From positions 186,001 to 250,000 of the forward strand of contig NC_013854.1 of the NCBI RefSeq assembly GCF_000010725.1: DNA of 64,000 nt, given 5' to 3'. Source of the stretch: Azospirillum sp. B510 (GTDB lineage Bacteria; Pseudomonadota; Alphaproteobacteria; Azospirillales; Azospirillaceae). A model generated the notes under the pieces. That model was not told the DNA's origin and made no database searches. It saw only the letters and a program-made list of their open reading frames with translations. The number at the start of each line of letters is the position of its first letter. Positions within the stretch are counted from its first letter, which is position 1. Shown here in pieces: positions 18,470 to 28,570 of this stretch. A program made the position numbers and the translations under genes.

Positions 18470-18996
18470 GGCGAGGTCGGCCTTGCCGGCGCGGTCTTCC
18501 GTGGGCGGGGCGCCGTCAGCTCGGCGAGGGTGACCGGGCGGAAATTCCAGACATCGACGCCGACATCGATCTGGCGGGGCTGCGGCTTCAACTGGCCATG
18601 GCTGTGGCCGTGCAGGTTCAGCGCCTTGCGGTGCATGCCGTTCCAGGTGCGGAAGGCGTAATGGCACATCACCAGCTCGACACCATCCAGGACCAGTTCG
18701 GCGTAATGCCCGACGCTGGCCCAGCCGGGTAGCGCCAGCGTCGCCGGGCCGTCATTGTTGCCGGCGATCAGATGCTTGGTGCCGTTCAGCCGGCCGAGCA
18801 GGGCGGCCAGGACGTCGGGCTTCATGTGCAGGGCGAAGTCGCCGAGATGCCAGACCTCGTCGCCGGGACCGACGGTGGCGTTCCAGTTCGCCTCCATCGC
18901 CGCATCCATCTCGGCGGTGGACCCGAAGGGACGGCGGAAGCGGCCGCGCGCGCCGCCATGGCCGAAATGGGTGTCGGAGGTGAAATAGACGGTCAT
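18466..18996 (-). CDS. Calcineurin-like metallophosphoesterase
   Basis: A 176-residue single-domain phosphoesterase. Metal-binding motifs are in order: SDTHFGH (residues 7-13), HLGDFALH (about 50), IAGNND (about 78), MCHYAF (about 110) and NLHGHSHG (about 126). All metal ligands seem present. Proteins of this short type are widely found next to various genes and their substrate is unknown. The stop overlaps the stop of the GGDEF-EAL gene on the other strand by 4 bases. Confidence 0.92.
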   Translation of the reverse strand: MTVYFTSDTHFGHGGARGRFRRPFGSTAEMDAAMEANWNATVGPGDEVWHLGDFALHMKPDVLAALLGRLNGTKHLIAGNNDGPATLALPGWASVGHYAELVLDGVELVMCHYAFRTWNGMHRKALNLHGHSHGQLKPQPRQIDVGVDVWNFRPVTLAELTAPRPRKTAPARPTSP

Positions 18997-19068
18997 CGAC
19001 CGCTCGAACGCCGGCAGGCCGGGGGCGGTTCCCGATAGCGGGAAGCCACCCGCCGGTCCCTTGCGGGC

Positions 19069-19305
19069 TCAGTGCTTGTGATCGTCCGCCGCCGGGTCGA
19101 GGAAGCGGTGCAGATGGACGATGTAATAGCGGGTGTGGGCGTCGTCGATGGTCTGGCCGGTGGCGCCGCGCCATGCCTTGTAGGCCTCGTCATAGTTCGG
19201 GAAGATGCCGACGATGTGCAGCTTCGACGGATCGACGAACTGATCGGTGTCCGGACGCACGAGTTCGCCGCCGAACACGAGGTGGAGGAGCTGTTTGTCG
19301 GGCAT
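19069..19305 (-). CDS. DUF4170 family protein
   Basis: A 78-residue soluble protein with the pattern LLHLVFGGELVRPDTDQF, VGIFPNYDEAYKAWRGATGQTIDDAHTRYYIVHLHRFLDP. This is the DUF4170 family, short alphaproteobacterial proteins of unknown function. Codon use and length are normal. Its start at 19305 is supported by the match of the N-terminus to the family. Confidence 0.85.
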   Translation of the reverse strand: MPDKQLLHLVFGGELVRPDTDQFVDPSKLHIVGIFPNYDEAYKAWRGATGQTIDDAHTRYYIVHLHRFLDPAADDHKH

Positions 19306-19537
19306 GACGGGGTCCTTGTAACCGGGGGAGGGGGATGGCTGTTCTTGCGCCGGTTGGCCGGCTGATGCGTCGCAGTCTCATATCCGTCGTCCGGGCCGCG
19401 CTTCAAGCCTGTTGACTCGTCCATCCGGGTTTGCCACCACGGAACCACGGCCTTTTCAGGAACTGGACAAAGAATCCGTCCATTTTCTCCAGATGACAAG
19501 GGCCGTAACCATGGCCGAACACTGCGAGGATCCAGCG

Positions 19538-20236
19538 ATGGCAAGTGGTCATACCGCGACTCGGGAGAAACAGGAGCGTGCGCTGCGGGTCTGGGACCTG
19601 CCGACCCGTCTGTTTCATTGGGCGCTGGTCGCCGCGGTGGCGGTCGCGATTCTGTCGGCCGAGCTTGGTATGCTTGACGTTCATATGTTGGCTGGGGAAA
19701 CAGTTCTGATTCTGGTGCTGTTCCGCCTGGTCTGGGGCGTGGTCGGCAGCCAGACCGCCCGCTTCGCCGATTTCGTGAAGGGGCCGGCGGCCATCCGCGA
19801 CTATCTGAAGCGGTCGCGGGCGGGCGGGGAGTCCGCCTTCACCCTGGGCCACAATCCGCTGGGGGCGCTGATGGTGGTGGCGCTGCTGCTGGTCCTGCTG
19901 GTGCAGGCGGGCAGCGGCCTGTTCACCAGCGACGATGTGCTGGTCGATGGCCCGCTGGTGCCGCTGGTCTCCGGTGCCGTGGTGGCGCTGCTCGGCTCGC
20001 TGCACCGGCTGCTCGCCAACGGCATCTTCCTGCTGGTCGGGCTGCATGTGGCGGCGGTGTTCTTCCATCTGCTGGTCAAGAAGGACAATCTGATCCGGCC
20101 GATGATCACCGGCCGCAAGACCCTGCCGGGGCGTCTGGCCCTTACCGAGCCGCGGCGCGCCCCGGCGGCGCTGGCCCTGGCGATCCTGGCGGCGTCGGCC
20201 GGGCTGGTCTTCTTGGTGCTGCGCGCCGCCGGCTGA
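19538..20236 (+). CDS. Cytochrome b561-type membrane protein
   Basis: A 232-residue protein with four or five transmembrane helices; ligand histidines sit in RVWDLPTRLFHWALVAAV (helix 1), DVHMLAGETVLILVLFRLVWG (helix 2) and VGLHVAAVFFHLLVKKDNL (late helix). This is the b-type cytochrome fold of cytochrome b561/Ni-Fe hydrogenase b-subunits, which pass electrons between quinones and a periplasmic partner. GRKTLPGRLALTEPRRAP follows and one more helix closes the protein. The ATG at 19538 (GAGGATCCAGCG before it) is preferred; 19511 is an alternative. The di-heme peroxidase downstream might be its electron partner. Confidence 0.85.
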   Translation: MASGHTATREKQERALRVWDLPTRLFHWALVAAVAVAILSAELGMLDVHMLAGETVLILVLFRLVWGVVGSQTARFADFVKGPAAIRDYLKRSRAGGESAFTLGHNPLGALMVVALLLVLLVQAGSGLFTSDDVLVDGPLVPLVSGAVVALLGSLHRLLANGIFLLVGLHVAAVFFHLLVKKDNLIRPMITGRKTLPGRLALTEPRRAPAALALAILAASAGLVFLVLRAAG

Positions 20237-20327
20237 CGCTGTCCGCTGCCGGCCGGGTGGCGATCCGTCGCGGCATATGCCGTTGGTCGGTGCGGCAATG
20301 CGCCGTCTGGGGTTTTGCGGTCTCTAG

Positions 20328-20344
20328 TTTAGAATAATTCCAGA
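20328..20344 (+). promoter_or_regulatory. Possible Irr/iron control box (ICE-like)
   Basis: TTTAGAA-TAA-TTCCAGA matches the ICE consensus TTTAGAA-N3-TTCTAAA at 12 of 14 positions. It lies 125 bases before the di-heme peroxidase gene. Such sites bind Irr in Rhizobiales; whether this organism has Irr cannot be seen here. Confidence 0.35.
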
Positions 20345-20468
20345 TTGATCCAGTCCAGACCTCAATGAACCAGTGAAGCCGGCCCGGTTTCCCGGATCGA
20401 TTGACCTTTGCCCGGGCGAGGCCTCGGGCTGCGGTGGAATGGGCCGGTCGACCGGGAGACCGCCAGTC

Positions 20469-21575
20469 ATGCATGTGAAAACCGGACAGAGCCCGACCGT
20501 GGCGCTGAAAAGCCTGCTCGTCGCCACCGCCGCTTCCCTGGGCATTCTCGCCGCCACCTCTGGCGCGGCACCCGCCGCCGATCCGGCGGGCGTCGGCGGC
20601 GACGCCCTGATGGGCCGCGCGCGCGAGCTGTTCACGCCGCTGCCCGCCACCCTGCCCGTGGTCCGCAACAACGCGGTCACCCGCGAAAAGATCGAGCTGG
20701 GCAAGATGCTGTTCTTCGATCCGCGCCTGTCGGCCAGCGGCATCTTCTCGTGCAACAGCTGCCACAATCTCGGGCTGGGCGGCGTCGACGGGCTGGAGAC
20801 CTCGGTCGGTCATGGTTGGCAGAAGGGGCCGCGCAACGCGCCGACCGTGCTGAACGCCGTGCTGAACGTCGCCCAGTTCTGGGACGGCCGGGCGGAGGAC
20901 CTGAAGGCCCAGGCCAAGGGACCGATCCAGGCCGGGGTGGAGATGAACAGCACGCCCGACCGGGTGATGGCGGTGCTGAACAGCATCCCCGGCTATCAGG
21001 CCAAATTCGCCGATGCCTTCCCCAACGAGAAGACACCCGTCAGCTTCGACAATGTCGCCATGGCGATCGAGGCGTTCGAGGCGACGCTGACCACGCCCGC
21101 CGCCCCCTTCGACCAATATCTGGAGGGCAAGGCCGATGCGCTGACCGACACCCAGAAGGCCGGGCTGGAGCTGTTCATCGACAAGGGCTGCGCCGGCTGC
21201 CACAACGGTGTCAATGTCGGCGGCCATGATTACTTCCCCTTCGGCGTCGTCGCCAAGCCGGGGGCGGAAATCCTGCCGCCGGGCGACAAGGGCCGCTTCG
21301 CCGTCACCAAGACCGCCGATGACGAATATGTCTTCCGCGCCCCCACCCTGCGCAACGTCGCGCTGACCGCCCCCTATTTCCATTCGGGCAAGGTGTGGGA
21401 CCTGCGTCAGGCGGTGGCGGTGATGGGGTCGAGCCAGCTGGGCGCCACCCTGTCCGACCAGGAGATCGACAAGATCACCGCCTTCCTGACGGCGTTGACC
21501 GGCCAGCAGCCCCGCGTCGAATATCCGCTGCTGCCGGCCAGCACGCCGGCCACGCCGCGGCCGGTGTTCAAGTAG
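20469..21575 (+). CDS. ccpA: Di-heme cytochrome c peroxidase
   Basis: A 368-residue periplasmic enzyme that reduces hydrogen peroxide with electrons from c-type cytochromes. The first 40 residues are a signal peptide ending in APAADP. The heme motifs are CNSCH (about 98-102) and CAGCH (about 244-248). QFWDGRAEDLKAQAKGPI, the Ca/Trp region and FRAPTLRNVALTAPYFHSG are classic for the family. The ATG at 20469 gives the signal peptide MHVKTGQSPTVALKSLLVAT. Followed by a strong bidirectional terminator and, on the opposite strand, cytochrome c', a plausible redox partner or another stress protein. Confidence 0.93.
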   Translation: MHVKTGQSPTVALKSLLVATAASLGILAATSGAAPAADPAGVGGDALMGRARELFTPLPATLPVVRNNAVTREKIELGKMLFFDPRLSASGIFSCNSCHNLGLGGVDGLETSVGHGWQKGPRNAPTVLNAVLNVAQFWDGRAEDLKAQAKGPIQAGVEMNSTPDRVMAVLNSIPGYQAKFADAFPNEKTPVSFDNVAMAIEAFEATLTTPAAPFDQYLEGKADALTDTQKAGLELFIDKGCAGCHNGVNVGGHDYFPFGVVAKPGAEILPPGDKGRFAVTKTADDEYVFRAPTLRNVALTAPYFHSGKVWDLRQAVAVMGSSQLGATLSDQEIDKITAFLTALTGQQPRVEYPLLPASTPATPRPVFK

Positions 21576-21579
21576 GGGA

Positions 21580-21631
21580 CGGCAAGGAAAAGGCCCTTCC
21601 CCCTGGTGCGCGGGGAAGGGCCCTTTGCCGT
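21580..21631 (+). terminator. Bidirectional terminator between ccpA and the cytochrome c' gene
   Basis: Stem GGCCCTTCCCC (21592-21602) with GGGGAAGGGCC (21612-21622), continued by outer pairing GACGGCAA with TTGCCGTC across an internal loop. A-rich left flank and CTTT right flank let it work in both directions. Confidence 0.8.
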
Positions 21632-21643
21632 CATCAGTGCCAC

Positions 21644-22081
21644 TTATTCGGAGCGGTAGCGCTGGTGGCAGGCCTTGCAACCGTCGGCCACGGCGCCGAA
21701 CGCCTTGCCGGTGGCGGCCTTGTCGCCCGAGGCGGCGGCGACCTTCAGCGCCTTCGCCGACTCCTGTAGAGCCTGCGCCTTGGCGGTGAAGTCCGGGAAG
21801 TTGGCCCAGATCACCTCCTTGGCCGCCGTCTTGCCCTTGTCGGAGCCCGGCGGGAACAGGGTGGGGATCCTGGCGGCGAAGGCGTCGATGCGGTCGGCGG
21901 ACGGGCCGATGGCCGCGAGGTCGCTCTTGCCCACCGCGTCCTTGATCTCGCCCATCGCCTTCTTGAAGTCATCGAACCCGGCCTTCCGGGTTTGGATCAC
22001 GTCCTGGGCCAGAGCAACGCCGCCGGTCAGCATCAGCGCCGTCGATGCCGCAAGTACGATACGGGAAAACACGGATCTCAT
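21644..22081 (-). CDS. Cytochrome c' (class II cytochrome c)
   Basis: A 145-residue periplasmic protein with an N-terminal signal peptide (ends GGVALAQDV). The mature part is a four-helix bundle starting VIQTRKAGFDDFKKAMGEI and ending with the heme-binding CKACHQRYRSE at the extreme C-terminus, as in class II cytochromes. Members bind NO and may protect against nitrosative stress. A near-consensus leftward promoter lies 30-58 bases before its ATG. Confidence 0.93.
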   Translation of the reverse strand: MRSVFSRIVLAASTALMLTGGVALAQDVIQTRKAGFDDFKKAMGEIKDAVGKSDLAAIGPSADRIDAFAARIPTLFPPGSDKGKTAAKEVIWANFPDFTAKAQALQESAKALKVAAASGDKAATGKAFGAVADGCKACHQRYRSE

Positions 22082-22110
22082 CCCTTCTTTGAATTTGTCC
22101 CCCTCGGGAG

Positions 22111-22139
22111 CTTACGCACGGCTCCGTCAAATCTGTCAA
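22111..22139 (-). promoter_or_regulatory. Leftward promoter of the cytochrome c' gene
   Basis: On the minus strand, perfect TTGACA (22139-22134), 17-base spacer, then CGTAAG (22116-22111) as weak -10. The start codon follows after about 30 bases. Confidence 0.45.
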
Positions 22140-22261
22140 GTGAAGCGGCCATGACGAAGGCGTACCGTCATGGCATTGCTTTGTACCGTAATGAACAAGT
22201 CTGTGACGGAGCGGGACGGTGATTTGCAGGGTGGGGCGGGCGGATGCGATCCTGGGCGCCA

Positions 22262-23653
<1,392 letters not shown>

Positions 23654-23679
23654 TATCGACCGCAGGGTGTGAGTTGGGG

Positions 23680-23716
23680 CGGGGCCGGCGCCGCAGGGTG
23701 CCGGCCCCGTCCTTTT
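23680..23716 (+). terminator. Intrinsic terminator after aatA
   Basis: GGGGCCGGC (23681-23689) pairs with GCCGGCCCC (23700-23708), 10-base loop, followed by GTCCTTTT. Also separates the convergent FMN-reductase gene. Confidence 0.8.
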
Positions 23717-23721
23717 GGGCG

Positions 23722-24270
23722 TCACCGCGCCGCGATCATCCTGTCGATGGCGCCCAGCGCGAATTTCAGCACGGCGTCGTCGGCCAGTTTGCCGTCCTTG
23801 ATCTTGTCACCGATGCCGCCGATGACGACCTGGGCACCGCCCAGCAGCTTGGCGGGAAGCGCCAGCAGCGTGTCATTCACCTGCTGATGCGCCCGCACAC
23901 CGCCGGTGAAGGCGGGCGAGTTGGAGATGACCAGCACCGGCTTGCCGATCAGTGCCGACTTGCCGTAGGGGCGCGAGGCCCAGTCGAGCGCGTTCTTCAG
24001 CACGCCCGGCATGCCGTAATTATACTCCGGCGTCACGATCACCACGCCGTCGGCCGCCGCGATGGCCTGACGGAAGGCGTGGATCTCCGCCGGGGCGTCG
24101 GGGGTGTCGATGTCCTGGTCATAGAGCGGCAGGCGCAGGTCACGGATGTCCATGCTGACGTCGGCCGGCAGGGCGTCCTGCAATCCGCGCAGCACGGCCA
24201 GCGAGTTGGAATTGCTGCGCAGGCTGCCGGGCAGGCCCAGCAGTTTGGCGCGCACCGTTGCATCGGTCAT
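23722..24270 (-). CDS. NADPH-dependent FMN reductase
   Basis: A 182-residue flavodoxin-like oxidoreductase of the NADPH-dependent FMN reductase (chromate reductase-like) family. Signatures: GLPGSLRSNSNS (phosphate loop for FMN), DLRLPLYDQDID, DGVVIVTPEYNYGMPGVLKNALDW (the conserved TPEYN segment) and a late VVIGGIGDK. Soluble, cytoplasmic. Natural acceptors are uncertain; quinones and azo or metal compounds are used by relatives. The ATG at 24270 is the one that places the flavin loop at residue 13. Confidence 0.9.
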   Translation of the reverse strand: MTDATVRAKLLGLPGSLRSNSNSLAVLRGLQDALPADVSMDIRDLRLPLYDQDIDTPDAPAEIHAFRQAIAAADGVVIVTPEYNYGMPGVLKNALDWASRPYGKSALIGKPVLVISNSPAFTGGVRAHQQVNDTLLALPAKLLGGAQVVIGGIGDKIKDGKLADDAVLKFALGAIDRMIAAR

Positions 24271-24620
24271 GAAGCGGTTGCCTTTCCTTTTGTTGGTCGA
24301 CGTGTATCGTTGTGGGAGGTCGACCGTCCGCGCCGTGGCATGGATGGCGGCGTGGATGGCGCTGACCCGTGGAGCAGAGATGGGCGGCGAAGCCTCGGCT
24401 TTCCAACCGGCCATGGCCGAATCGTGATGGCGACGGCATCGCCGGGAGCCGGCCTGTGACCATCCTGGGACCCGGCTGTTGATCGGCTGGATGGCTACCT
24501 ATTTAGAGGGCGCGAATGGGTGGGGCGCGCAACCGGGCAGACGCAGCGGGCGGACGCGACCAGGCGGACCCACCGGCTTTGACAGCTGGTCCGGCGGACC
24601 GGAAGACAAGGGGAGGCGAC

Positions 24621-24818
24621 ATGGCGACGCGGCGACTGGATCGGGATGACCACGTCCGCAAACATCTGGCGCTGATGCTGCGGGAATGGCAGGAGCTGAC
24701 GGGGCGCGACATGGCGACCGCCACCGCCGACCAGCGCTTGCAGCATTGCACGACCCTGCTGATCGACCTGCTGGGCGAGGCGGAGCGGGCCGACGAGGCG
24801 GCCACGGCTGACATCTGA
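24621..24818 (+). CDS. Small hypothetical protein (65 aa)
   Basis: A 65-residue helical protein (MATRRLDRDDHVRKHLALML start) without membrane segment, with a single Cys in QHCTTLLIDLL. AGGGGAGGCGAC before the ATG at 24621 is a good ribosome site. The 350 bases before it are non-coding, holding the divergent promoter region of the FMN-reductase gene. Function unknown. Confidence 0.6.
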   Translation: MATRRLDRDDHVRKHLALMLREWQELTGRDMATATADQRLQHCTTLLIDLLGEAERADEAATADI

Positions 24819-24875
24819 CCCTGGAGGGAGCGGTTCCGACGGGAAGGCCGCTCCCATCTCCGAGGTGCGATGCCG

Positions 24876-25637
24876 TTACTGGGGCGCCATGCGGATGGCG
24901 CCGTCCAGCCGGATGGTTTCGCCGTTCAGCATCTCGTTCTCCAGGATATGCTGGACGAGGCGGGCGTATTCCTCCGGCTTGGCGAAGCGCTTGGGGAAGG
25001 GGACGGTGGCGGAAAGGCTGTCCTGCACCTCCCGCGGCATGTTCAGCAGCATCGGCGTGCCGACCAGCCCCGGTGCCACCGTCATCACCCGGATGGCGTG
25101 GCGGGCGAGGTCGCGGGCGGCGCAGAGGGTCAGGGCGACGATGCCGCCCTTCGACGCGGCATAGGCGGCCTGGCCGATCTGTCCCTCATAGGCGGCGACC
25201 GAGGCGGTGTTGACGATCACGCCGCGCTCTCCGCTCTCCAACGGGTCGAGCTTCGCCATGTCGGCCGCGGCCAGCCGCAGGATGTTGAAGCTGCCGATCA
25301 GGTTGATTTCGATCACCGAGCGGAAATTCTCCAGCGGCATCGGGCCGTCGCGGCCGACGATGCGCTGGGCCGGGGCGATGCCGGCGCAATTGACCGCGAT
25401 GCGGGCCGGCCCATGGGCCGAGCGCGCCTGATCGAACGCCCGTTCGGTCGAGGCGCCGTCGGTGACGTCGCAGACCAGACCCAGCCCGCCGATCTCGTGC
25501 GCGGTCTTCAGCACCGCGTCCTCGTTGACGTCAAGCACGGTCACCCTGGCGCCGAGCCCGGCCAGATGGCGGGCCGTCGCCGCTCCCATGCCCGAGGCGC
25601 CGCCGGTGACGATGGCGGACAGACCCTGGATGTTCAT
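24876..25637 (-). CDS. Short-chain dehydrogenase/reductase
   Basis: A 253-residue classical SDR. NAD(P) loop TGGASGMG (residues 11-18), LDVNED (Asp after strand 2, favouring NAD), NCAGIAPA, catalytic Ser in NTASVAAYEG and YAASKGG for Tyr and Lys. The C-terminal VAPGLVGTPMLLNMP and FPKRFAKPEEYA with NGETIRLDGAIRM resemble the 3-hydroxyacyl-CoA dehydrogenase type 2 (HSD17B10-like) group, so fatty-acid or isoleucine catabolism is possible. Substrate cannot be fixed from the sequence. Confidence 0.93.
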   Translation of the reverse strand: MNIQGLSAIVTGGASGMGAATARHLAGLGARVTVLDVNEDAVLKTAHEIGGLGLVCDVTDGASTERAFDQARSAHGPARIAVNCAGIAPAQRIVGRDGPMPLENFRSVIEINLIGSFNILRLAAADMAKLDPLESGERGVIVNTASVAAYEGQIGQAAYAASKGGIVALTLCAARDLARHAIRVMTVAPGLVGTPMLLNMPREVQDSLSATVPFPKRFAKPEEYARLVQHILENEMLNGETIRLDGAIRMAPQ

Positions 25638-25829
25638 GGCGTCTCCTCCTTAATTTCGGCCGGTCCGTAGATGACGCCGGCCTTGTGTCCAACAGGGCGC
25701 GATCGCACTTGTTGTTTATCAGATGGCCGGGCGACCATACCACACCGTATGGAAAAAGGCAGGGGCCGGCGATCGGCTTGCCGATACCGGCCGGGCCATC
25801 CGGCAGTCTTCGAAAGGGTTCGAGCGTCC

Positions 25830-26267
25830 ATGACCGCATCGTCCATTTCCCCTCTCCCCGGCAACGCGTTGACGGTACCGGATCCCGACCGGGTCGAACG
25901 CGACGAACGGCTGGTCCGCCGCCGCTTCTGGCGGACGCTGCGCGCCAACCTGCATCGCATCCCCTTCCTGGAGGACCTGCTGGCCGCCTATTTCTGCGCG
26001 ACCGATCCGGCGACACCCTATCGGGCGAAGGCGATCCTGCTGGGGGCGTTGGCCTATTTCGTGCTGCCGGTGGATGTGGTGCCCGACTGGCTTCTGGGGA
26101 TCGGATTCACCGATGACGCCGCGGTGCTGGCCGCCGCCGTGCAGATGGTGCGCGCCAACCTGACACCGGCCCATTGGGCCCGCGCGAAGGAGGCCCTGCG
26201 GGCTGAAGCGGCGGCTGAAACAGCGGGCGGCGATGACAAAGGAGACGATTCGGGCGGAAGGGTCTAG
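25830..26267 (+). CDS. YkvA/DUF1232 family membrane-associated protein
   Basis: A 145-residue protein of the DUF1232 (YkvA) type. The hallmark is AYFCATDPATPYRAKAILLGALAYFVLPVDVVPD, which includes the ALxYFxxPxDxxPD motif in the membrane-facing segment, followed by GFTDDAAVL. Its role is unknown. The ATG at 25830 is chosen because earlier in-frame codons give a non-conserved Arg/Cys-rich stretch. Its stop overlaps the stop of the EamA gene (opposite strand) by 4 bases. Confidence 0.85.
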   Translation: MTASSISPLPGNALTVPDPDRVERDERLVRRRFWRTLRANLHRIPFLEDLLAAYFCATDPATPYRAKAILLGALAYFVLPVDVVPDWLLGIGFTDDAAVLAAAVQMVRANLTPAHWARAKEALRAEAAAETAGGDDKGDDSGGRV

Positions 26268-27217
26268 TCGCGCCGCAGCCGCGCCGCTTTTCGTTCCTCC
26301 GCCGCGTCGCGGTGCATGCTGTAGAAGGCGGAGCCGGCGATCACCAGGGCGCCGATCCAGCCCCACAGATCCATGGTCTGGCCGAAGAGGATCCAGACGA
26401 TGACGGCGGTGAACGGCAGGCGGGCATAGTCGTAAGGCATCACCGCCGAGGATTCGGCCAGAGCCAGCGATTGCGTCATCGCCAATTGCCCCAGCGTCAG
26501 AAGTCCCCCAAGCAGCGCCAACCCGCCCAGAACGCTCCAACTTGGCCAACTCCAGACGAACAGCGCCGGCACCAGCGCCATCGGAGTCACGAACAGGCCG
26601 AGATAGGTGACGATCACCGCGGAGCGATCCCTTTGGCTGAGCAGCCGCATCTGCAGGATGGTCGCCGCCGCGGCGATGCAATGGACGAACAGCCCGAGGA
26701 AGGCCAGATCGATCGGTGTCGACCCGGGTCTCAAGACGATCAGCACACCGGCGAAACCGACGCAGACCGCGATCCAGCGCCGCGGCCGAACCCGCTCGCG
26801 CAGGATCAGCGCCGCACCCGCCGCGACGAACAGCGGGACCGCGAAACTGACCGCGATCGCGGTCGGCAATGCGATATGGGCGATGGCGTAGAACCACGCC
26901 GTCATGGCGAGGAGGGAGGTCAGGGCCCGTGACAGATAGGGCGCCAGGCGCCGTTCCGACAGCACCGCGCGGCAGGCCGGCGCCCCCGCCGTCAGGGCCC
27001 AGGGCAGCATCCACAGCAGGCTGAACAGGTTGCGGAAGAACACGACCTCCAGCGGGTCCATCACCGTCGCGGCCCAGCGCACCCCCGTGTTGCCGATCGC
27101 GAACAGCAGGGCCGACAGCAGCATGAAACCGGCGCCAAGCACGAGCCGGTTCGTTGGCGCCCGCAGGCTGGAACTGGCGTCCAGGGAGGAGGTGGTGGCG
27201 GAGACGGTCAAGATCAA
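26264..27217 (-). CDS. EamA/RhaT family exporter (DMT superfamily)
   Basis: A protein of about 317 residues with ten transmembrane helices in two EamA repeats (first from LVLGAGFMLLSALLFAIGN, second from FLGLFVHCIAAAATIL). The repeats end with helix patterns such as ALPTAIAVSFAVPLFVAAGA and the RD-rich cytoplasmic C-tail. DMT members export amino acids, metabolites or drugs. The start is uncertain: no ATG precedes helix 1 within range, so a TTG at 27217 (or 27211) is proposed, with ATG 27124 as a truncated alternative. The 317 bases up to the next gene carry no other gene. Confidence 0.82.
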   Translation of the reverse strand: MILTVSATTSSLDASSSLRAPTNRLVLGAGFMLLSALLFAIGNTGVRWAATVMDPLEVVFFRNLFSLLWMLPWALTAGAPACRAVLSERRLAPYLSRALTSLLAMTAWFYAIAHIALPTAIAVSFAVPLFVAAGAALILRERVRPRRWIAVCVGFAGVLIVLRPGSTPIDLAFLGLFVHCIAAAATILQMRLLSQRDRSAVIVTYLGLFVTPMALVPALFVWSWPSWSVLGGLALLGGLLTLGQLAMTQSLALAESSAVMPYDYARLPFTAVIVWILFGQTMDLWGWIGALVIAGSAFYSMHRDAAEERKAARLRRD

Positions 27218-27534
27218 TCGTTCCCGACGAACCGTTGAAGCATATGCCGACCGCGCCCGTCGCCGCGGGGGCCGCGGCAAAGTTCGGGACCGCACAATCG
27301 GCAACCGGCACCGCGATCGGTGCCGATGCGACGATCCTCCGGAGAAAATCGCACTGGCGCAAGTAAAATTCAGGAGGGGTGATGCAATAATACTCGCGTA
27401 TGGCGTGTGGTGACTTCTTCGGTGTGGGGCGGCGGTCATCCGAGACTGGGCGACTGTTCCGGGACATGGCCGTTCCGCCGCCACCGTGAAGCCACCGTGA
27501 AGCCAGCGTTGACCGCCCCGGGTGCCCGAACGGT

Positions 27535-28494
27535 TCAGCGGATCGAGTCGTTGTGCAGCACCATCTCCGTTGCCAGCCGGGCGGCGCAGAGATCGGCCAG
27601 GGCGGTGCCCACCGATTTGAACAGGGTGATCTGGTCGTAGAAGCGCCGTCCCGCCCGTTCGCCACGGCCGAGCTCGAACAGGTCGCCGGCGATGTCGTCC
27701 GGGCTCAGCACGCCTGAGCCCAGCGGCTGCGCGATGTCACCCGCTGTCACCGGCGTCCGCTCACGGCAATCGACGAAGACGCGGGCGCGGCGGACGCAGC
27801 CGTCGTCGGCCTCGCGCATCCCCGGCGTCACGCCTCCCAGCAGGTCGAGATGCTGGCCGGGTTGCAGCCAGTCGCCGTGGATCAGCGGTTCCCGCGCCGC
27901 GGTGGCGCAGACGACGATCTCGGCGCCGCGCACGGCCCCCTCCAGATCGGCGGTCGCCTCGATGCGGAATTTCGGCCGGTGGAACCGCGCGGCGAGCTTG
28001 CGCGCCTTCTGGGCCTCGCGTCCCCAGACCAGCACATGGCGGATCGGGCGGAGGGCGGTGTAGGCCTCGATCAGTTCCAGCGCCAGCGGGCCGGTGCCGA
28101 CCACCAGCATCCGTTCGGCATCGGGGCGGGCCAGGTAGGAGGCGGCAAGCGCCGAGGAGGCCGCAGCGCTGCGCCGGCCGAGCGTGGCGGACGAGTCCAT
28201 CAGCACCTGCGGAACGCCGGTCTTGCCGTCGACCAGCAGATAGACGCCCTGGGTCCGCGGCAGGTCGCTGCCGGCATTGTCGGGAAAGACGGTGTCGATC
28301 CTTACCCCGATCGCCTGGTTGACCTGCCAGGCGGGGGCGAGCGTCAGTTCGGCGTCGCTGGCGCCATAGGTCTCGACCCGCTGGCGGAGCGGCGGCGGCG
28401 CCTCGACACCGGCGCGGAAACTTTGCCGCAGCCGCTCGATCAGCATGCGGTGGTGCAGAACGGATCGAAGCTCGGCGCCGCTGACGGTGCGCAT
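27535..28494 (-). CDS. Ornithine cyclodeaminase/mu-crystallin family protein
   Basis: A 319-residue NAD-binding protein. ATYG/ELTLAPAW, the region PRTQGVYLLVDGKTGVPQVLMD, the dinucleotide fold MLVVGTGPLALELIEAY and VFVDCRERTP are the family hallmarks. Possible activities are ornithine cyclodeaminase (ornithine to proline), alanine dehydrogenase or ketimine reductase; the sequence alone does not decide. The ATG at 28494 comes after GGGAGGAGGTTCC, a strong ribosome site. Lies downstream of lapA. Confidence 0.88.
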   Translation of the reverse strand: MRTVSGAELRSVLHHRMLIERLRQSFRAGVEAPPPLRQRVETYGASDAELTLAPAWQVNQAIGVRIDTVFPDNAGSDLPRTQGVYLLVDGKTGVPQVLMDSSATLGRRSAAASSALAASYLARPDAERMLVVGTGPLALELIEAYTALRPIRHVLVWGREAQKARKLAARFHRPKFRIEATADLEGAVRGAEIVVCATAAREPLIHGDWLQPGQHLDLLGGVTPGMREADDGCVRRARVFVDCRERTPVTAGDIAQPLGSGVLSPDDIAGDLFELGRGERAGRRFYDQITLFKSVGTALADLCAARLATEMVLHNDSIR

Positions 28495-28570
28495 GGAACC
28501 TCCTCCCGCCGGCCGGTTACTCCGCCCGTCCCACTGACCAAGGGGACGGGATCCCGTCGATCCGTGCCGC

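Noticed and set aside
15956..18667. A 903-codon open frame on the minus strand
   Set aside because: It covers the GGDEF-EAL gene in antisense; its His/Gln/Arg-rich product has no fold pattern, whereas the plus-strand protein has all expected domains.
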